The notes: generated from the letters alone by a model not told the origin. Counted from the first letter of the stretch, positions 53,446 to 61,848 are shown. The stretch is DNA of 64,000 nt from Paenibacillus fonticola DSM 21315 (GCF_000381905.1 NZ_KB907253.1:124001-188000), one strand, 5' to 3'. Made by a program: numbers and translations.

Positions 53446-56319
53446 ATGAAAAAAAAGAAAACAGCGCACATCATTTCCCACACCCACTGGGACCGGGAAT
53501 GGTATTTGCCTTATGAGAAGCACCATGTCAGGCTGGTGCAGCTTATCGATGCCTTGTTGGACAAGCTGGATGCAGGCAGCGAATTCCGCAGCTTTTATCT
53601 CGATGGACAGACGATTATACTGGAGGACTATCTCCAGGTTCGCCCGGAAAATCAGGAGCGGCTGCAGCGGCATATTACCGCCGGGCGTCTGCTGATTGGT
53701 CCTTGGTATATTTTGCAGGATGCGTTCCTGACGAGCGGGGAAGCCAACGTGCGGAACATGCAGATCGGACACCAGGATGCCAAGCGCTACGGAGAGGTAG
53801 CCAAAATCGGCTACTTCCCGGATACGTTCGGGCTGGTGGGCCAGACGCCGCAGCTGATGCAGCAGTCCGGTATTACGAACGTGTTCTTCGGACGCGGCGT
53901 GAAACCGACCGGGTTCAACAACACGGTGTCGGACGACGGTTATGAGTCCTCCTTCTCGGAGCTGATCTGGGAAGGGCCGGACGGCTCCAAGGTGCTTGGC
54001 ATTCTTTTTGCAAACTGGTATTCGAACGGGAATGAAGTGCCGGTTGATGAAGCGGAAGCAAAAGCGTTCTGGGACCGCAAGCTGGCGGATGCGGAGAAAT
54101 ATGCATCGACAGGCGAACTGCTGTTTATGAACGGCTGCGATCACCAGCCGGTGCAGCTGGATCTGCCAGAGGCGATTGAAACGGCGCGGAAGCTGTACCC
54201 GGATACGGAGTTCATTCATTCGAACTTCCCGGATTATTTGCAGGCGGTGGAGCAGGCGATTGATAACGACAGTCTGTCGACCGTCAAAGGCGAGCTTCGG
54301 AGCCAACGTACGGATGGATGGGGTACACTCGTCAATACCGCGTCGGCCCGCGTCTATTTGAAGCAGATGAACCAGCAAGGGCAGGGGCTGCTGGAAAAAG
54401 TAGCAGAACCGCTCGCTTCGTTTGCTCATGTACTGGGTCAGGACTATCCGCATCACTTGTTTACCTACGCCTGGAAGACGCTGATGCAAAACCATCCGCA
54501 TGACAGCATTTGCGGCTGCAGCGTGGACGAGGTTCACCGGGAGATGGTGACCCGGTTCGATAAGAGCCGTCATGTTGCCGAGGCGATCATCGACGACAGC
54601 AAGCAGGTGATTGCGGATGCGGTCGATACATCCGTGTTCGCCTCCTTTGGCGAAGACGCACTGCCGCTCGTAGCGATGAACACGACGGGCTGGAAGCGCA
54701 GCGGGACGATCAGCATAGAGCTTGACGCAGCGCGCCTGTATTTGCGCGAAGGCTTTACGCTGGAGGAGACGGCTCGCCGGATGAAAGAGGTGGACCTCTC
54801 CGGCCGCGTGCTCGTAGATGATCAAGGGAACGCGCTGGACGTGACAGTGGAGGATCTCGGTCTGCTATTCGGCTATGATTTGCCGGACGACAAGTTCCGT
54901 CAGCCCTATATGTGCCGCCGGGTGAAGCTGACGTTCCTGGCGGAGCAAGTGCCTGCGCTTGGGCTGCGTGCATATGCTTGGGTACGCCGTGCTGAGGCTG
55001 CAGCATCTAGTTCGGTTGGCGTCGATGCTAGTTCAATTAGTTCAGTTGCTACCGATTCTGGCTCAGGCGCTGCAGATTCTGGCTCAGGTACTACAGCATC
55101 TAGTTCGGTTGGCGCCGAATCTGGTTCAAGCGCTGCAGCATCCCGAGCCGGCTCCTCCCTGCTGCGCGGCGAGCGTGTGATGGAGAACGAGCTGCTTCAT
55201 GTCGAAATTGCTAACGATGGGTCGTTCTCGCTCACTGACAAGGCGACAGGCCGTGTCTATCGCGATCTTGGCGTGTACGAGGACACGGGGGATATCGGGA
55301 ACGAGTACATGTACAAGCAGCCAGAGGGTGAAGCGGCACTGACGACGAAAGGACTTCCAGCCCGCATCTCCGTACTGGAGGATACGCCGTATCGCGCATC
55401 CGTCGAGATTGCGCATGATTGGGAAATTCCAGCTTCGGCGGATGCCATGCTGGATGAGGAGCAGCGCGCGCTCGTGTACTACCCAGAGCGTAAAGCACAG
55501 CGCAGCCGTGAGACCGTCACCTTGAAGCTGCGGACGGTTGTGTCCTTGGAGCGCGGCGGCAAAGGAGTGCACATCGAGACAACGATTGATAACCAGGCCA
55601 AAGATCACCGGGTACGGGCCTTGTTCCCGACGGATCTGTCAGCTTCCGTGCATCATGTCGATTCGATGTTCGAAATCCCGGTACGGGATAACGAGCCGGC
55701 CCCGGAATGGGTCAACCCGAGCAACACCCAGCATCAGCAAGCGTTTGTAAACGTTAGCGATGAGGCGGGGGGAGCGGGGCTGACCGTAGCGAACCTCGGT
55801 TTGAATGAATACGAAATTTTACGTGATGGCCGGAATACGATTGCGATCACGCTGCTGCGCAGCGTAGGCGAGCTTGGCGACTGGGGCTTGTTCCCGACGC
55901 CGGAAGCACAATGTCTTGGAGAGCACACGGTGCGGATGAAGCTGATTCCGCATGCCGGAGACGGCATGGCATCTGGCGCTTATGCGGAAGCCTACCAGTT
56001 CCAGATTCCATGGACGGTGTGTCAGACCGGGGTGCATGATGGAGTGATTGCGCCGACTTATACGCCGTTCCAATGGGAGAGCAAGGAGCTGGCTTTCTCA
56101 TCACTGAAATTGAATGAGGAGACAGGAGATCTGCTGCTGCGCTGGTACAATATGAGCAATAAGCAAACAGAGCTTACACTGCAATCAGAAATTCCAAGGC
56201 AATATTTTTATAAGACGACGATTATGGAGGAGCGGCGGGAAGCGATCGCGGGCAACGCTTTGGGAGGATTGTCCCTGTTAGTATTGCCAAGTGAAATTGT
56301 GACTGTTGGCCTTCGCTGA
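53446..56319 (+). CDS. Alpha-mannosidase, glycoside hydrolase family 38, with a Ser/Ala-rich insert
   Basis: A 957-residue cytoplasmic class II mannosidase. The zinc motif ISHTHWDREW gives H12 and D16 as ligands, and D126 in GYFPDTFGL is the nucleophile. The helical middle domain contains HPHDSICGCSVDEVHREM with another zinc ligand. C-terminal beta domains follow. ATG at 53446 is preferred to TTG at 53422; the ribosome binding site is weak (AAGGCGGG). Residues about 516-571 are a low-complexity stretch of Ser, Ala, Gly, Val and Asp that is not part of the family fold and is made of repeated DNA. It removes alpha-linked mannose from imported mannosides. Confidence 0.92.
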   Translation: MKKKKTAHIISHTHWDREWYLPYEKHHVRLVQLIDALLDKLDAGSEFRSFYLDGQTIILEDYLQVRPENQERLQRHITAGRLLIGPWYILQDAFLTSGEANVRNMQIGHQDAKRYGEVAKIGYFPDTFGLVGQTPQLMQQSGITNVFFGRGVKPTGFNNTVSDDGYESSFSELIWEGPDGSKVLGILFANWYSNGNEVPVDEAEAKAFWDRKLADAEKYASTGELLFMNGCDHQPVQLDLPEAIETARKLYPDTEFIHSNFPDYLQAVEQAIDNDSLSTVKGELRSQRTDGWGTLVNTASARVYLKQMNQQGQGLLEKVAEPLASFAHVLGQDYPHHLFTYAWKTLMQNHPHDSICGCSVDEVHREMVTRFDKSRHVAEAIIDDSKQVIADAVDTSVFASFGEDALPLVAMNTTGWKRSGTISIELDAARLYLREGFTLEETARRMKEVDLSGRVLVDDQGNALDVTVEDLGLLFGYDLPDDKFRQPYMCRRVKLTFLAEQVPALGLRAYAWVRRAEAAASSSVGVDASSISSVATDSGSGAADSGSGTTASSSVGAESGSSAAASRAGSSLLRGERVMENELLHVEIANDGSFSLTDKATGRVYRDLGVYEDTGDIGNEYMYKQPEGEAALTTKGLPARISVLEDTPYRASVEIAHDWEIPASADAMLDEEQRALVYYPERKAQRSRETVTLKLRTVVSLERGGKGVHIETTIDNQAKDHRVRALFPTDLSASVHHVDSMFEIPVRDNEPAPEWVNPSNTQHQQAFVNVSDEAGGAGLTVANLGLNEYEILRDGRNTIAITLLRSVGELGDWGLFPTPEAQCLGEHTVRMKLIPHAGDGMASGAYAEAYQFQIPWTVCQTGVHDGVIAPTYTPFQWESKELAFSSLKLNEETGDLLLRWYNMSNKQTELTLQSEIPRQYFYKTTIMEERREAIAGNALGGLSLLVLPSEIVTVGLR
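55003..55140 (+). repeat. Internal repeats coding the Ser/Ala-rich insert of the GH38 gene
   Basis: GCATCTAGTTCGGTTGGCG occurs at 55003-55021 and 55096-55114, 93 bases apart, and GATTCTGGCTCAGG at 55054-55067 and 55075-55088, 21 bases apart. Both distances are multiples of three, so copy-number change would keep the frame. Codon use (AGT, TCT, GTT) differs from the GC-rich codons on both sides. Confidence 0.75.
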
Positions 56320-56352
56320 TAGTGAAGCTATAGCTAGCTAGAATGAATGGAT

Positions 56353-56394
56353 AGAGACTGTTTCCGAAGCCTGCAGGCGGAGGAGGCGGTCTCT
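56353..56394 (+). terminator. Possible terminator after the GH38 gene
   Basis: AGAGACTG (56353-56360) can pair with CGGTCTCT (56387-56394) with one G-T pair around a loop that can itself fold. Only TTGTTC follows, so it is weak evidence. Confidence 0.35.
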
Positions 56395-56413
56395 TGTTCA
56401 CTTGTCACGAAAA

Positions 56414-56480
56414 TTGACAATGGAGGATACAGCAAGTAATATGGAAAACAAATAAAACGGAATGTTTTCCTAGTTTTCCA
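56414..56480 (+). promoter_or_regulatory. Sigma-A promoter and operator of the TetR-SMR unit
   Basis: TTGACA (56414-56419) and TAATAT (56437-56442) with a 17-base spacer form a near-consensus promoter. Directly behind it GGAAAACA (56443-56450) and TGTTTTCC (56463-56470) form an inverted repeat, and a further GTTTTCCA lies at 56473-56480. An operator at the transcription start suits autorepression by the TetR protein encoded downstream. Confidence 0.65.
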
Positions 56481-56528
56481 GAGGGGTAAAGTTGAGGAAA
56501 CACGCAGAATAAAGGAGGTGCAAAGTCA

Positions 56529-57095
56529 TTGAGAGAGTCCATCATTCAAGCGGCAGTAACTGAGATCGGCCTTCGGGGGTTGAAGTTTTCGATTCGGGAC
56601 GCGACTTCACGGCTCGGCATAAGTACCAAGACACTGTATCAGTATTTCTCGTCTAAAGACGCTTTGGTTAGTGCAGTCATTCAGCAATCCGTTGAGGAAA
56701 TGCGGGCAATGGAGAGACGGATTCGGGAGGACGAGACGTTAAGTCTGCGTGATAAATTGCGGCAGTCGCTCGCCATTTTGCCCGTCGGCCTGGGCTTCAA
56801 GGATCTGCGTATGCTGGATGAGCTACGCACCGGGTATCCGGAAGCCTGGAGTTATGCGGATGAGTACATGCGCGAAGGCTGGGATGGGATCAGGTTGCTC
56901 GTTGAGGAAGGGGGGCAGAGCGGCGAGGTCAGGCCGTTTAACTTCGAGATTTTTGTACAAATGTACATCGGCTCGCTGTATCGGCTCACGGAATATGTAT
57001 CGGCATCGCGGCATGACGGTCTTTCCTTTCAGGAAGCGCTTGACGGTATTGTGGATATTTTGCTGGATGGCATTACGGTGGGCGGCTTGCCGTAA
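56529..57095 (+). CDS. TetR-family transcriptional regulator
   Basis: A 188-residue repressor. The N-terminal HTH shows FSIRDATSRLGISTKTLYQYFSSKDALVSAVI, the classic TetR pattern, and the C-terminal helical domain would bind a ligand. The start is TTG at 56529 behind the strong site AAAGGAGGTG. It is followed 36 bases later by an SMR-type efflux gene, which it probably controls together with itself through the inverted repeats at 56443-56480. The inducer is unknown. Confidence 0.9.
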   Translation: MRESIIQAAVTEIGLRGLKFSIRDATSRLGISTKTLYQYFSSKDALVSAVIQQSVEEMRAMERRIREDETLSLRDKLRQSLAILPVGLGFKDLRMLDELRTGYPEAWSYADEYMREGWDGIRLLVEEGGQSGEVRPFNFEIFVQMYIGSLYRLTEYVSASRHDGLSFQEALDGIVDILLDGITVGGLP

Positions 57096-57131
57096 AGCCG
57101 TTTATTTTTTTGATAAAGGAGTTTACTAGTT

Positions 57132-57506
57132 ATGGCATATATTTGGCTCGCGTTTGCGATCGTATTTGAAGTCATCGGCACAACCTCGATGAAAATGTCC
57201 GAGGGCTTCACCCGGTTATGGCCATCCATCGGCATGGCCGTCTTCTACATGCTAAGCTTCTCCTCTCTAAGCATGTCGCTCAAAAACCTGAATGTCGGCA
57301 CTGCCTATGCCATCTGGTCAGGACTGGGCACGGTTCTTATCGTCGTCGTTGGCATGTTCCTGTTCAAGGAACAGATGACCTGGTTTAAGGCCATTTGTCT
57401 GATGCTCATTATTGCTGGGGTGATCGGTCTTAATCTGGCGGATGCCGCAAAAGATTCCGCAGCGGTTTCCAGAAGTGCGAATTCAGCGAACAGCCATCCG
57501 CGTTGA
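57132..57506 (+). CDS. SMR-family multidrug efflux protein
   Basis: A 124-residue membrane protein with four membrane helices. The essential glutamate is E13 in IVFEVIGTTSMKMSEGF. Other family stretches are YMLSFSSLSMSLKNLNVGTAYAIWSGLGT and FLFKEQ. The tail of about 20 polar residues after the last helix is slightly longer than usual. ATG at 57132 follows AAAGGAG. SMR proteins act as antiparallel dimers that exchange protons for cationic compounds or guanidinium. A single gene next to a TetR regulator suggests a homodimeric pump rather than a paired EbrAB system. Confidence 0.92.
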   Translation: MAYIWLAFAIVFEVIGTTSMKMSEGFTRLWPSIGMAVFYMLSFSSLSMSLKNLNVGTAYAIWSGLGTVLIVVVGMFLFKEQMTWFKAICLMLIIAGVIGLNLADAAKDSAAVSRSANSANSHPR

Positions 57507-57677
57507 GGAGGTTAGATCATTTCTATTGATTTTTGCAGTCAAAAAATCCCCCCCAGCCAGCAATAGTAATCCGAAGCCATCTGTGTTTAAACAGGCGTCT
57601 TCTCTGCGGCTGACTGCGAGGGGATCATAAGAATTTTGCTGAATAATGAACGGCTGGGCGTTTTAGCGGCCGTTTTG

Positions 57678-58538
57678 TCAGACTTCGTTCCAGATCCGCT
57701 TGATGTTATCGAAGGCGATTTTTGTCCCTTTTTGGCAATCCTCCATACCTTCGTACTCGATAGAGAAGTACCCGTCGTATCCTGATTCCTTAATCAAACG
57801 CAAAATTTCATATATATCGATATCACCGTGTCCGGCGATGGCGCCGCGAAGATAATTGCCGCCTGCGCTTTTGAACCAGCCTTCGCCCGGATTGCGGAAA
57901 GATGGGCGGATGTAGAAGTCTTTGATATGAATGATGGAAGCGTACGGCAGATTGTTTTTTACGGCGGTAACCGGATTTTCGTCCACGCATACGAAGTTGC
58001 CGATATCCAGTGTCGTTTTGAAGTTCGGGCGGTCTACCGCATGAATGAGCGCCTGAACCCGGTCGCTCGCTTGCACGTAATAACCGTGATTTTCCACGCT
58101 TGTCGTAATGTCATATTGACGGGCATGGTCGGCGATCCGGCGGCAGGCGGCGGCGATTCTGTCCAAGTCCTCATTGAACCGGGCGATGGAGGTGTCCGGG
58201 CGGGACGCGACGTCATGGCGCATCAGCTTTGCCCCCAGACGATGAACGCGGTCTACCTCGCTAATTACCCGGGCGATTTCCGCTTCGTATTGCTCCTCTG
58301 TCTCCGTAATGAAGTTGGCTCCGAGGGCATAGTTGGAAATATCGAGGCCGCAGCGCGCGGCATTCTCCCTAATTTGATCCTCCAGCTCAGGGTTTGCCGC
58401 AAAGTCAAAGCCGTGCCTTGGCACGATTTCGATGTGGCTGGCGCCGATTTCGGCGACCCATTCGATGACGTCATTAATGGTCATACGGCCGGCGTTCATC
58501 GCTTGATACAAGCTGTACGAGCTAATTCCTAATTTCAT
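57678..58538 (-). CDS. Sugar phosphate isomerase/epimerase-type TIM-barrel protein
   Basis: A 286-residue xylose-isomerase-like TIM barrel (AP endonuclease 2 superfamily). Metal-binding positions are expected in HIEIVPRHG, TTSVENHGYY (glutamate), TLDIGNF (aspartate), IIHIKDFYI (histidine) and FSIEYEG (glutamate). ATG at 58538 follows AAGGGAG. It lies on the minus strand as the last of three sugar-metabolic genes, 972 bases after the second. Substrate is unknown; inosose and keto-sugar conversions are common in this family. Confidence 0.86.
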   Translation of the reverse strand: MKLGISSYSLYQAMNAGRMTINDVIEWVAEIGASHIEIVPRHGFDFAANPELEDQIRENAARCGLDISNYALGANFITETEEQYEAEIARVISEVDRVHRLGAKLMRHDVASRPDTSIARFNEDLDRIAAACRRIADHARQYDITTSVENHGYYVQASDRVQALIHAVDRPNFKTTLDIGNFVCVDENPVTAVKNNLPYASIIHIKDFYIRPSFRNPGEGWFKSAGGNYLRGAIAGHGDIDIYEILRLIKESGYDGYFSIEYEGMEDCQKGTKIAFDNIKRIWNEV

Positions 58539-58800
58539 AAAGTTGACTCCCTTCAGATAGGCTTAAGCGTGATTAGTTTCCGTGATTAGTTTCTTTCGTG
58601 CTATATGAGATGAGCTAGAGCATAGGAAACAGGTAAGGGATAAACAGGATTCCGGGGAAACGGAAAGCAGTCTGAAAACAAGCTGCTTCGGGAGCTAAGC
58701 TTGTAGCCCCCTTTACGACCGAAGAGCTGTCTCTTATGAACCTTTACCCTTCAGGAACCTTTACCATTTATGCACCTTTACACCCTTCAGGAAGTCTGGG

Positions 58801-58869
58801 AGCAACAGCGGTCGTAGGAACACTTTGGGTAATTACCCACATCCAATTTGACTAGTTCAACTTATATAA
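58801..58869. repeat. Left copy of a diverged direct repeat flanking the tandem array
   Basis: This 69-base block begins AGCAACAGCG and ends with TTCAACTTATATA. A diverged copy with the same two ends and a shared CCCACATCCA core lies at 59304-59380. The two enclose the 44-bp tandem array. Confidence 0.55.
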
Positions 58870-59070
58870 ATGGATTCGTAGTAGTTAATTTTTGCGAAAA
58901 GGAAGGGAAAGTAAATTTAAATGTATCTGATGTCCTTAAAAGTAGGGAGACTTCCTATCATGGGCTGGATCCTTGATTTTAGGTGCAGAGAATCCATCTA
59001 GTCCCCTGAAACATTCGTTTAGAGCATAATTAGATACATGAACTCCATTTATTGCGCGCCAGCTTATTGC

Positions 59071-59303
59071 GCGACAACTTGGTCTACGCAGCTTAGTGTA
59101 CGGTAGCTTATTGTGCGACAACTTGGTCTACGCAGCTTAGTGTACGGTAGCTTATTGTGCGACAACTTGGTCTATGCAGCTTAGTGTACGGTAGCTTATT
59201 GTGCGACAACTTGGTCTATGCATCTTAGTGTACAGCAGCTTACTGTTCGACAGATCGGTCTACCATCTTAGTGTACAGCAGCTTAGTGTTCGACAGCTTG
59301 TTG
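59071..59303. repeat. 44-bp tandem repeat array, about five copies
   Basis: Units start at 59071, 59115, 59159, 59203 and 59247, each beginning GCGACAACTTGGTC or a variant (TCGACAGATCGGTC in the last). Copies 1-3 are nearly identical and copies 4-5 are more diverged. Each unit is built of three related blocks of about 15 bases, AGCTTAGTGTACGGT, AGCTTATTGTGCGACA and ACTTGGTCTACGC. No convincing frame runs through it. It lies in the 972-base gap between two minus-strand sugar isomerase genes; the rest of that gap (58539-58800, 58870-59070) shows no gene. Confidence 0.8.
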
Positions 59304-59380
59304 AGCAACAGCGACCTTTTGAACATTTACGCACTTATCCCTCTTACCCACATCCATTATCACTAATTCAACTTATATAG
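59304..59380. repeat. Right copy of the diverged direct repeat
   Basis: Begins AGCAACAGCG like the left copy at 58801 and ends TTCAACTTATATA; the inner part (TTACCCACATCCA) matches too. See 58801-58869. Confidence 0.55.
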
Positions 59381-59390
59381 TTCAAAGCCA

Positions 59391-59498
59391 AGTTGCTTGT
59401 CAGGCGGGCTTGCTTTGCTCGTCGTCAGTTGCTTGTCAGGCGGGCTTGCTTTGCTCGTCGTCAATTGCTTGTCAGGCGGGCTTACCGTGCTCGTTATC
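59391..59498. repeat. Three 36-bp tandem repeats just downstream of a stop codon
   Basis: Units start at 59391, 59427 and 59463; each begins with (A)GTTGCTTGTCAGGCGGGCTT or AATTGCTTGTCAGG. The first two are identical over the full 36 bases and the third has seven changes. The array begins 13 bases beyond the stop of the minus-strand gene at 59511, that is in its 3' untranslated region. A short minus-strand frame crosses it but has no ribosome binding site. Confidence 0.8.
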
Positions 59499-59510
59499 AC
59501 AGGCCGGCTT

Positions 59511-60389
59511 TTAGCCTCGGTATGAGCGAATGAACTCCACGGCCTTGCGGATATCTTCCGCAGGGTTGTTGCCGACCTCGCGCTCAATCGTCAAGTATCC
59601 TTTGTAGCCGATTTCCTGCAATGCGGCAAAATAAGCTGGGAAGTCGACCGCGCCTTCGCCCAGCGGCAGTTCTTCAAAAGCCGCTCCTGAAGAGGCCATC
59701 TCGGCGATTTTCTCGTGATCCATAGCGGAATATCCTAAATAGCCGTACACATCCTTCGGGTCAACGGGGCGGAGTCTCCGGCCGTCTTTCACGTGGGTGT
59801 GGACAAGGTAGTCCTTGAGCAGCTTCACGCCTTCCACGGGATCATCGCCGGTCACCATCACCATGTTGGCGGGGTCAAAGTTGACCGAAACGCCGTTCGT
59901 GCTCAGCGTATCCAAGAAGCTTTTTAAATGTGCGGCTGGCTCCGGGCCTGTTTCGATCGCGAAATAAGCGTTCATGCTCTTCGCGTATACGCCAAGCTCT
60001 TCGCAGGCCTGCTGCATCGCATTGTAAATGCGGCTGTTTTTATCGTCCGGTACGATGCCGATATGCGTTGTGACGACGGAGGTGCCAAGCTCCACGGCCA
60101 GGTCGAGAATGCGCTTCGACTTTTCGATTTTCTCGGGATTCGCTGCTTCATCCTGGAAGCCGTGTCCAGCCAAGTCACCGCAAAGGGCGGATATTTCGAG
60201 CCCAAGCCCATCAATATAGCTGCGCAGCTCCTTACGCTTAGCCGGAGTAAGAGCGGCAGGATCCATTTCGCCGGAAACGGCGTAGATTTGCACCCCTTCT
60301 GCGCCGACTTCCTTCGCTTTTTTCAACCCTTCCGTTACGCCAACCCCAAAGCTGTCCACAATAACACCAATTTTGTTGTTTAATTTCAT
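59511..60389 (-). CDS. Sugar phosphate isomerase/epimerase-type TIM-barrel protein
   Basis: A 292-residue xylose-isomerase-like TIM barrel. Expected metal ligands appear in VVTTHIGIV (histidine), FAIETGPEP (glutamate), VNFDPANMV (aspartate), LVHTHVKDG (histidine) and LTIEREVG (glutamate). ATG at 60389 is chosen because AAGGAGGCG lies upstream; an in-frame extension to 60458 has none. The gene sits between a Gfo/Idh/MocA dehydrogenase and a second isomerase, a grouping typical of inositol or keto-sugar pathways. It is not closely similar to the protein at 57678, so the two probably act on different steps. Confidence 0.87.
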   Translation of the reverse strand: MKLNNKIGVIVDSFGVGVTEGLKKAKEVGAEGVQIYAVSGEMDPAALTPAKRKELRSYIDGLGLEISALCGDLAGHGFQDEAANPEKIEKSKRILDLAVELGTSVVTTHIGIVPDDKNSRIYNAMQQACEELGVYAKSMNAYFAIETGPEPAAHLKSFLDTLSTNGVSVNFDPANMVMVTGDDPVEGVKLLKDYLVHTHVKDGRRLRPVDPKDVYGYLGYSAMDHEKIAEMASSGAAFEELPLGEGAVDFPAYFAALQEIGYKGYLTIEREVGNNPAEDIRKAVEFIRSYRG

Positions 60390-60496
60390 TTTTGGATTCG
60401 CCTCCTTGAATACTAATAAAAGTTTGACTGTATATAAGTCGAACGGATGGCATGACAACAGCGGAGAACACGAAATGATTCTGAAGAAGTGAAACG

Positions 60497-60562
60497 GTCG
60501 CCCTTGTCCCCGAATTTCAACGATTAGAAAGACTTAGTTAAGAAATTTGGGGACAACAGCGA
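60497..60562. repeat. Long hairpin repeat between dehydrogenase and isomerase genes
   Basis: TTGTCCCCGAATTTC (60504-60518) and GAAATTTGGGGACAA (60542-60556) pair with one mismatch, and the stem extends outward through GGTCGC and GCGATC. The right arm carries the CAACAGCGATC sequence also seen at 58803 and 59306. It may be a REP-like element or an attenuator of the minus-strand operon; no T-run follows on that strand. Confidence 0.6.
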
Positions 60563-60647
60563 TCATAAGAACATTTCGTACTCACAGCCCGAGAAATTCG
60601 ACGTCGGACTACTTCTTCGTGCTGCTTCGTGATAAAAAGTCGACGAC

Positions 60648-61706
60648 CTAGAAATGGATTTCGCGGCCTTCTGCGGCGGATAGATAAATCGCGTTCAAAA
60701 TTTTGATCATTTCCACGCCGTCCTCGACCGGGCTGTTCGTATTGATCAATCCGAGGCAGCTGTCGACGAAATGGTTGATTTCACGATCAAAAGCGCCTTG
60801 GAAATCGAAGCCTCGAGTGCTGATTTGCGGATCAATGTTAATAATTGTATCGTGACTCTCGGTGACGATAGACAGTACAGGCTCAATTTCGGCGCCGCCC
60901 TTATCACCATATATATTGATCTGCGCCGAATTCTCTCTGGCATGCAGCGTGAAGCTGACATCGACCATAAGGGAGGCGCCGTTTTCAAAGCGAATGAGGG
61001 CATTGGCCATGTCCTCGACCGTATTATGTGCGGCATCGTAATCGGCGGCCTTGTAGAATTCGTAGTTTTGAATGTTCGAACGGTTGCCGAGCTTGTGATA
61101 GGTGTTGCCGCTAACCGATTTGACCTTCGGTTTGCCCATGAGGTACCAGCATAGATCAATGGCGTGCACGCCGATGTCGATGAGCGGGCCCCCTCCGGAG
61201 CGTTCGCGGTCGGCAAACCAACCGCCCGGGTTGCCGAGGCGGCGAATGAGGCTGGCTTTAGCGTAATAAATGTCGCCAAGATCACCGGCATCGATGAATT
61301 TCTTCAGCACGGCGATATTGGAAGCGTGGCGGCGCACATAGCCGACCTGGAGCAGCTTGCCGGTTTCGCGAACGGCCTGTTCGACTTGCTGGGCTTCGTC
61401 TACGGTTTTGCAGAGCGGTTTTTCGCAAAGTACGTTTTTGCCTGCCTTCAGTGCAGCGATGCTAATTTCCGCATGGGAGTTGTTCCACGTGCAGATGCTG
61501 ACCGCTTGTACGTCTTGATTGGCAAGAAGTTCATTATAGTCGGTGTAAACGTGCGGGATATTGTATTTTTTGGCGACTTCACGGGCTCTGTCCTCTTTGA
61601 GATCACAGACAGCAACTAGCTGTACTTTCGGATTGGCTTGATAAGCCTGCAGATGGGATTCCGAGATTGATCCGGCACCGATAAGGCCAATTTTCAGTTC
61701 ACTCAT
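60648..61706 (-). CDS. Gfo/Idh/MocA-family oxidoreductase
   Basis: A 352-residue NAD(P)-dependent sugar dehydrogenase. The Rossmann motif GLIGAGSISESHLQAY is at the N-terminus, and the lysine of LCEKPLCKTVDEA is the usual catalytic residue. The substrate region shows GPLIDIGVHAIDLCWYLMG. ATG at 61706 is selected; the ribosome binding site GGAT is weak. A longer frame to 61793 would overlap the divergent promoter region. A cre-like site covers the start. It heads the minus-strand group and likely oxidises or reduces a sugar or cyclitol used by the two isomerases. Confidence 0.9.
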   Translation of the reverse strand: MSELKIGLIGAGSISESHLQAYQANPKVQLVAVCDLKEDRAREVAKKYNIPHVYTDYNELLANQDVQAVSICTWNNSHAEISIAALKAGKNVLCEKPLCKTVDEAQQVEQAVRETGKLLQVGYVRRHASNIAVLKKFIDAGDLGDIYYAKASLIRRLGNPGGWFADRERSGGGPLIDIGVHAIDLCWYLMGKPKVKSVSGNTYHKLGNRSNIQNYEFYKAADYDAAHNTVEDMANALIRFENGASLMVDVSFTLHARENSAQINIYGDKGGAEIEPVLSIVTESHDTIINIDPQISTRGFDFQGAFDREINHFVDSCLGLINTNSPVEDGVEMIKILNAIYLSAAEGREIHF

Positions 61707-61720
61707 GCGTGCGCTTACAT
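61705..61720 (-). promoter_or_regulatory. cre (CcpA) site overlapping the dehydrogenase start
   Basis: On the minus strand ATGTAAGCGCACGCAT matches the cre pattern TGNAANCGNNNNCA at every fixed position. It ends within the start codon of the Gfo/Idh/MocA gene, so bound CcpA would act as a roadblock. Confidence 0.6.
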
Positions 61721-61848
61721 CCTTTCGTTTATCTGTGCGTTTTCTCCAAAAAAGGATAGGACCATTTAACACAGATATGTTATATTTATTCATATTTATT
61801 CAAGCACATTTAATTTAACATAGTTGTTTTTAAGGGAGAATGTATAGG

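Noticed and set aside
53371..54825. 484-residue minus-strand frame opposite the GH38 gene
   Set aside because: It mirrors the GC-rich codons of the GH38 gene, has no recognisable motif or ribosome binding site, and overlaps clear catalytic motifs on the plus strand.
59363..59587. 74-residue minus-strand frame across the 36-bp repeats
   Set aside because: Its repeating 12-residue pattern is only the translation of the tandem DNA repeat, it overlaps the isomerase gene and lacks a ribosome binding site.
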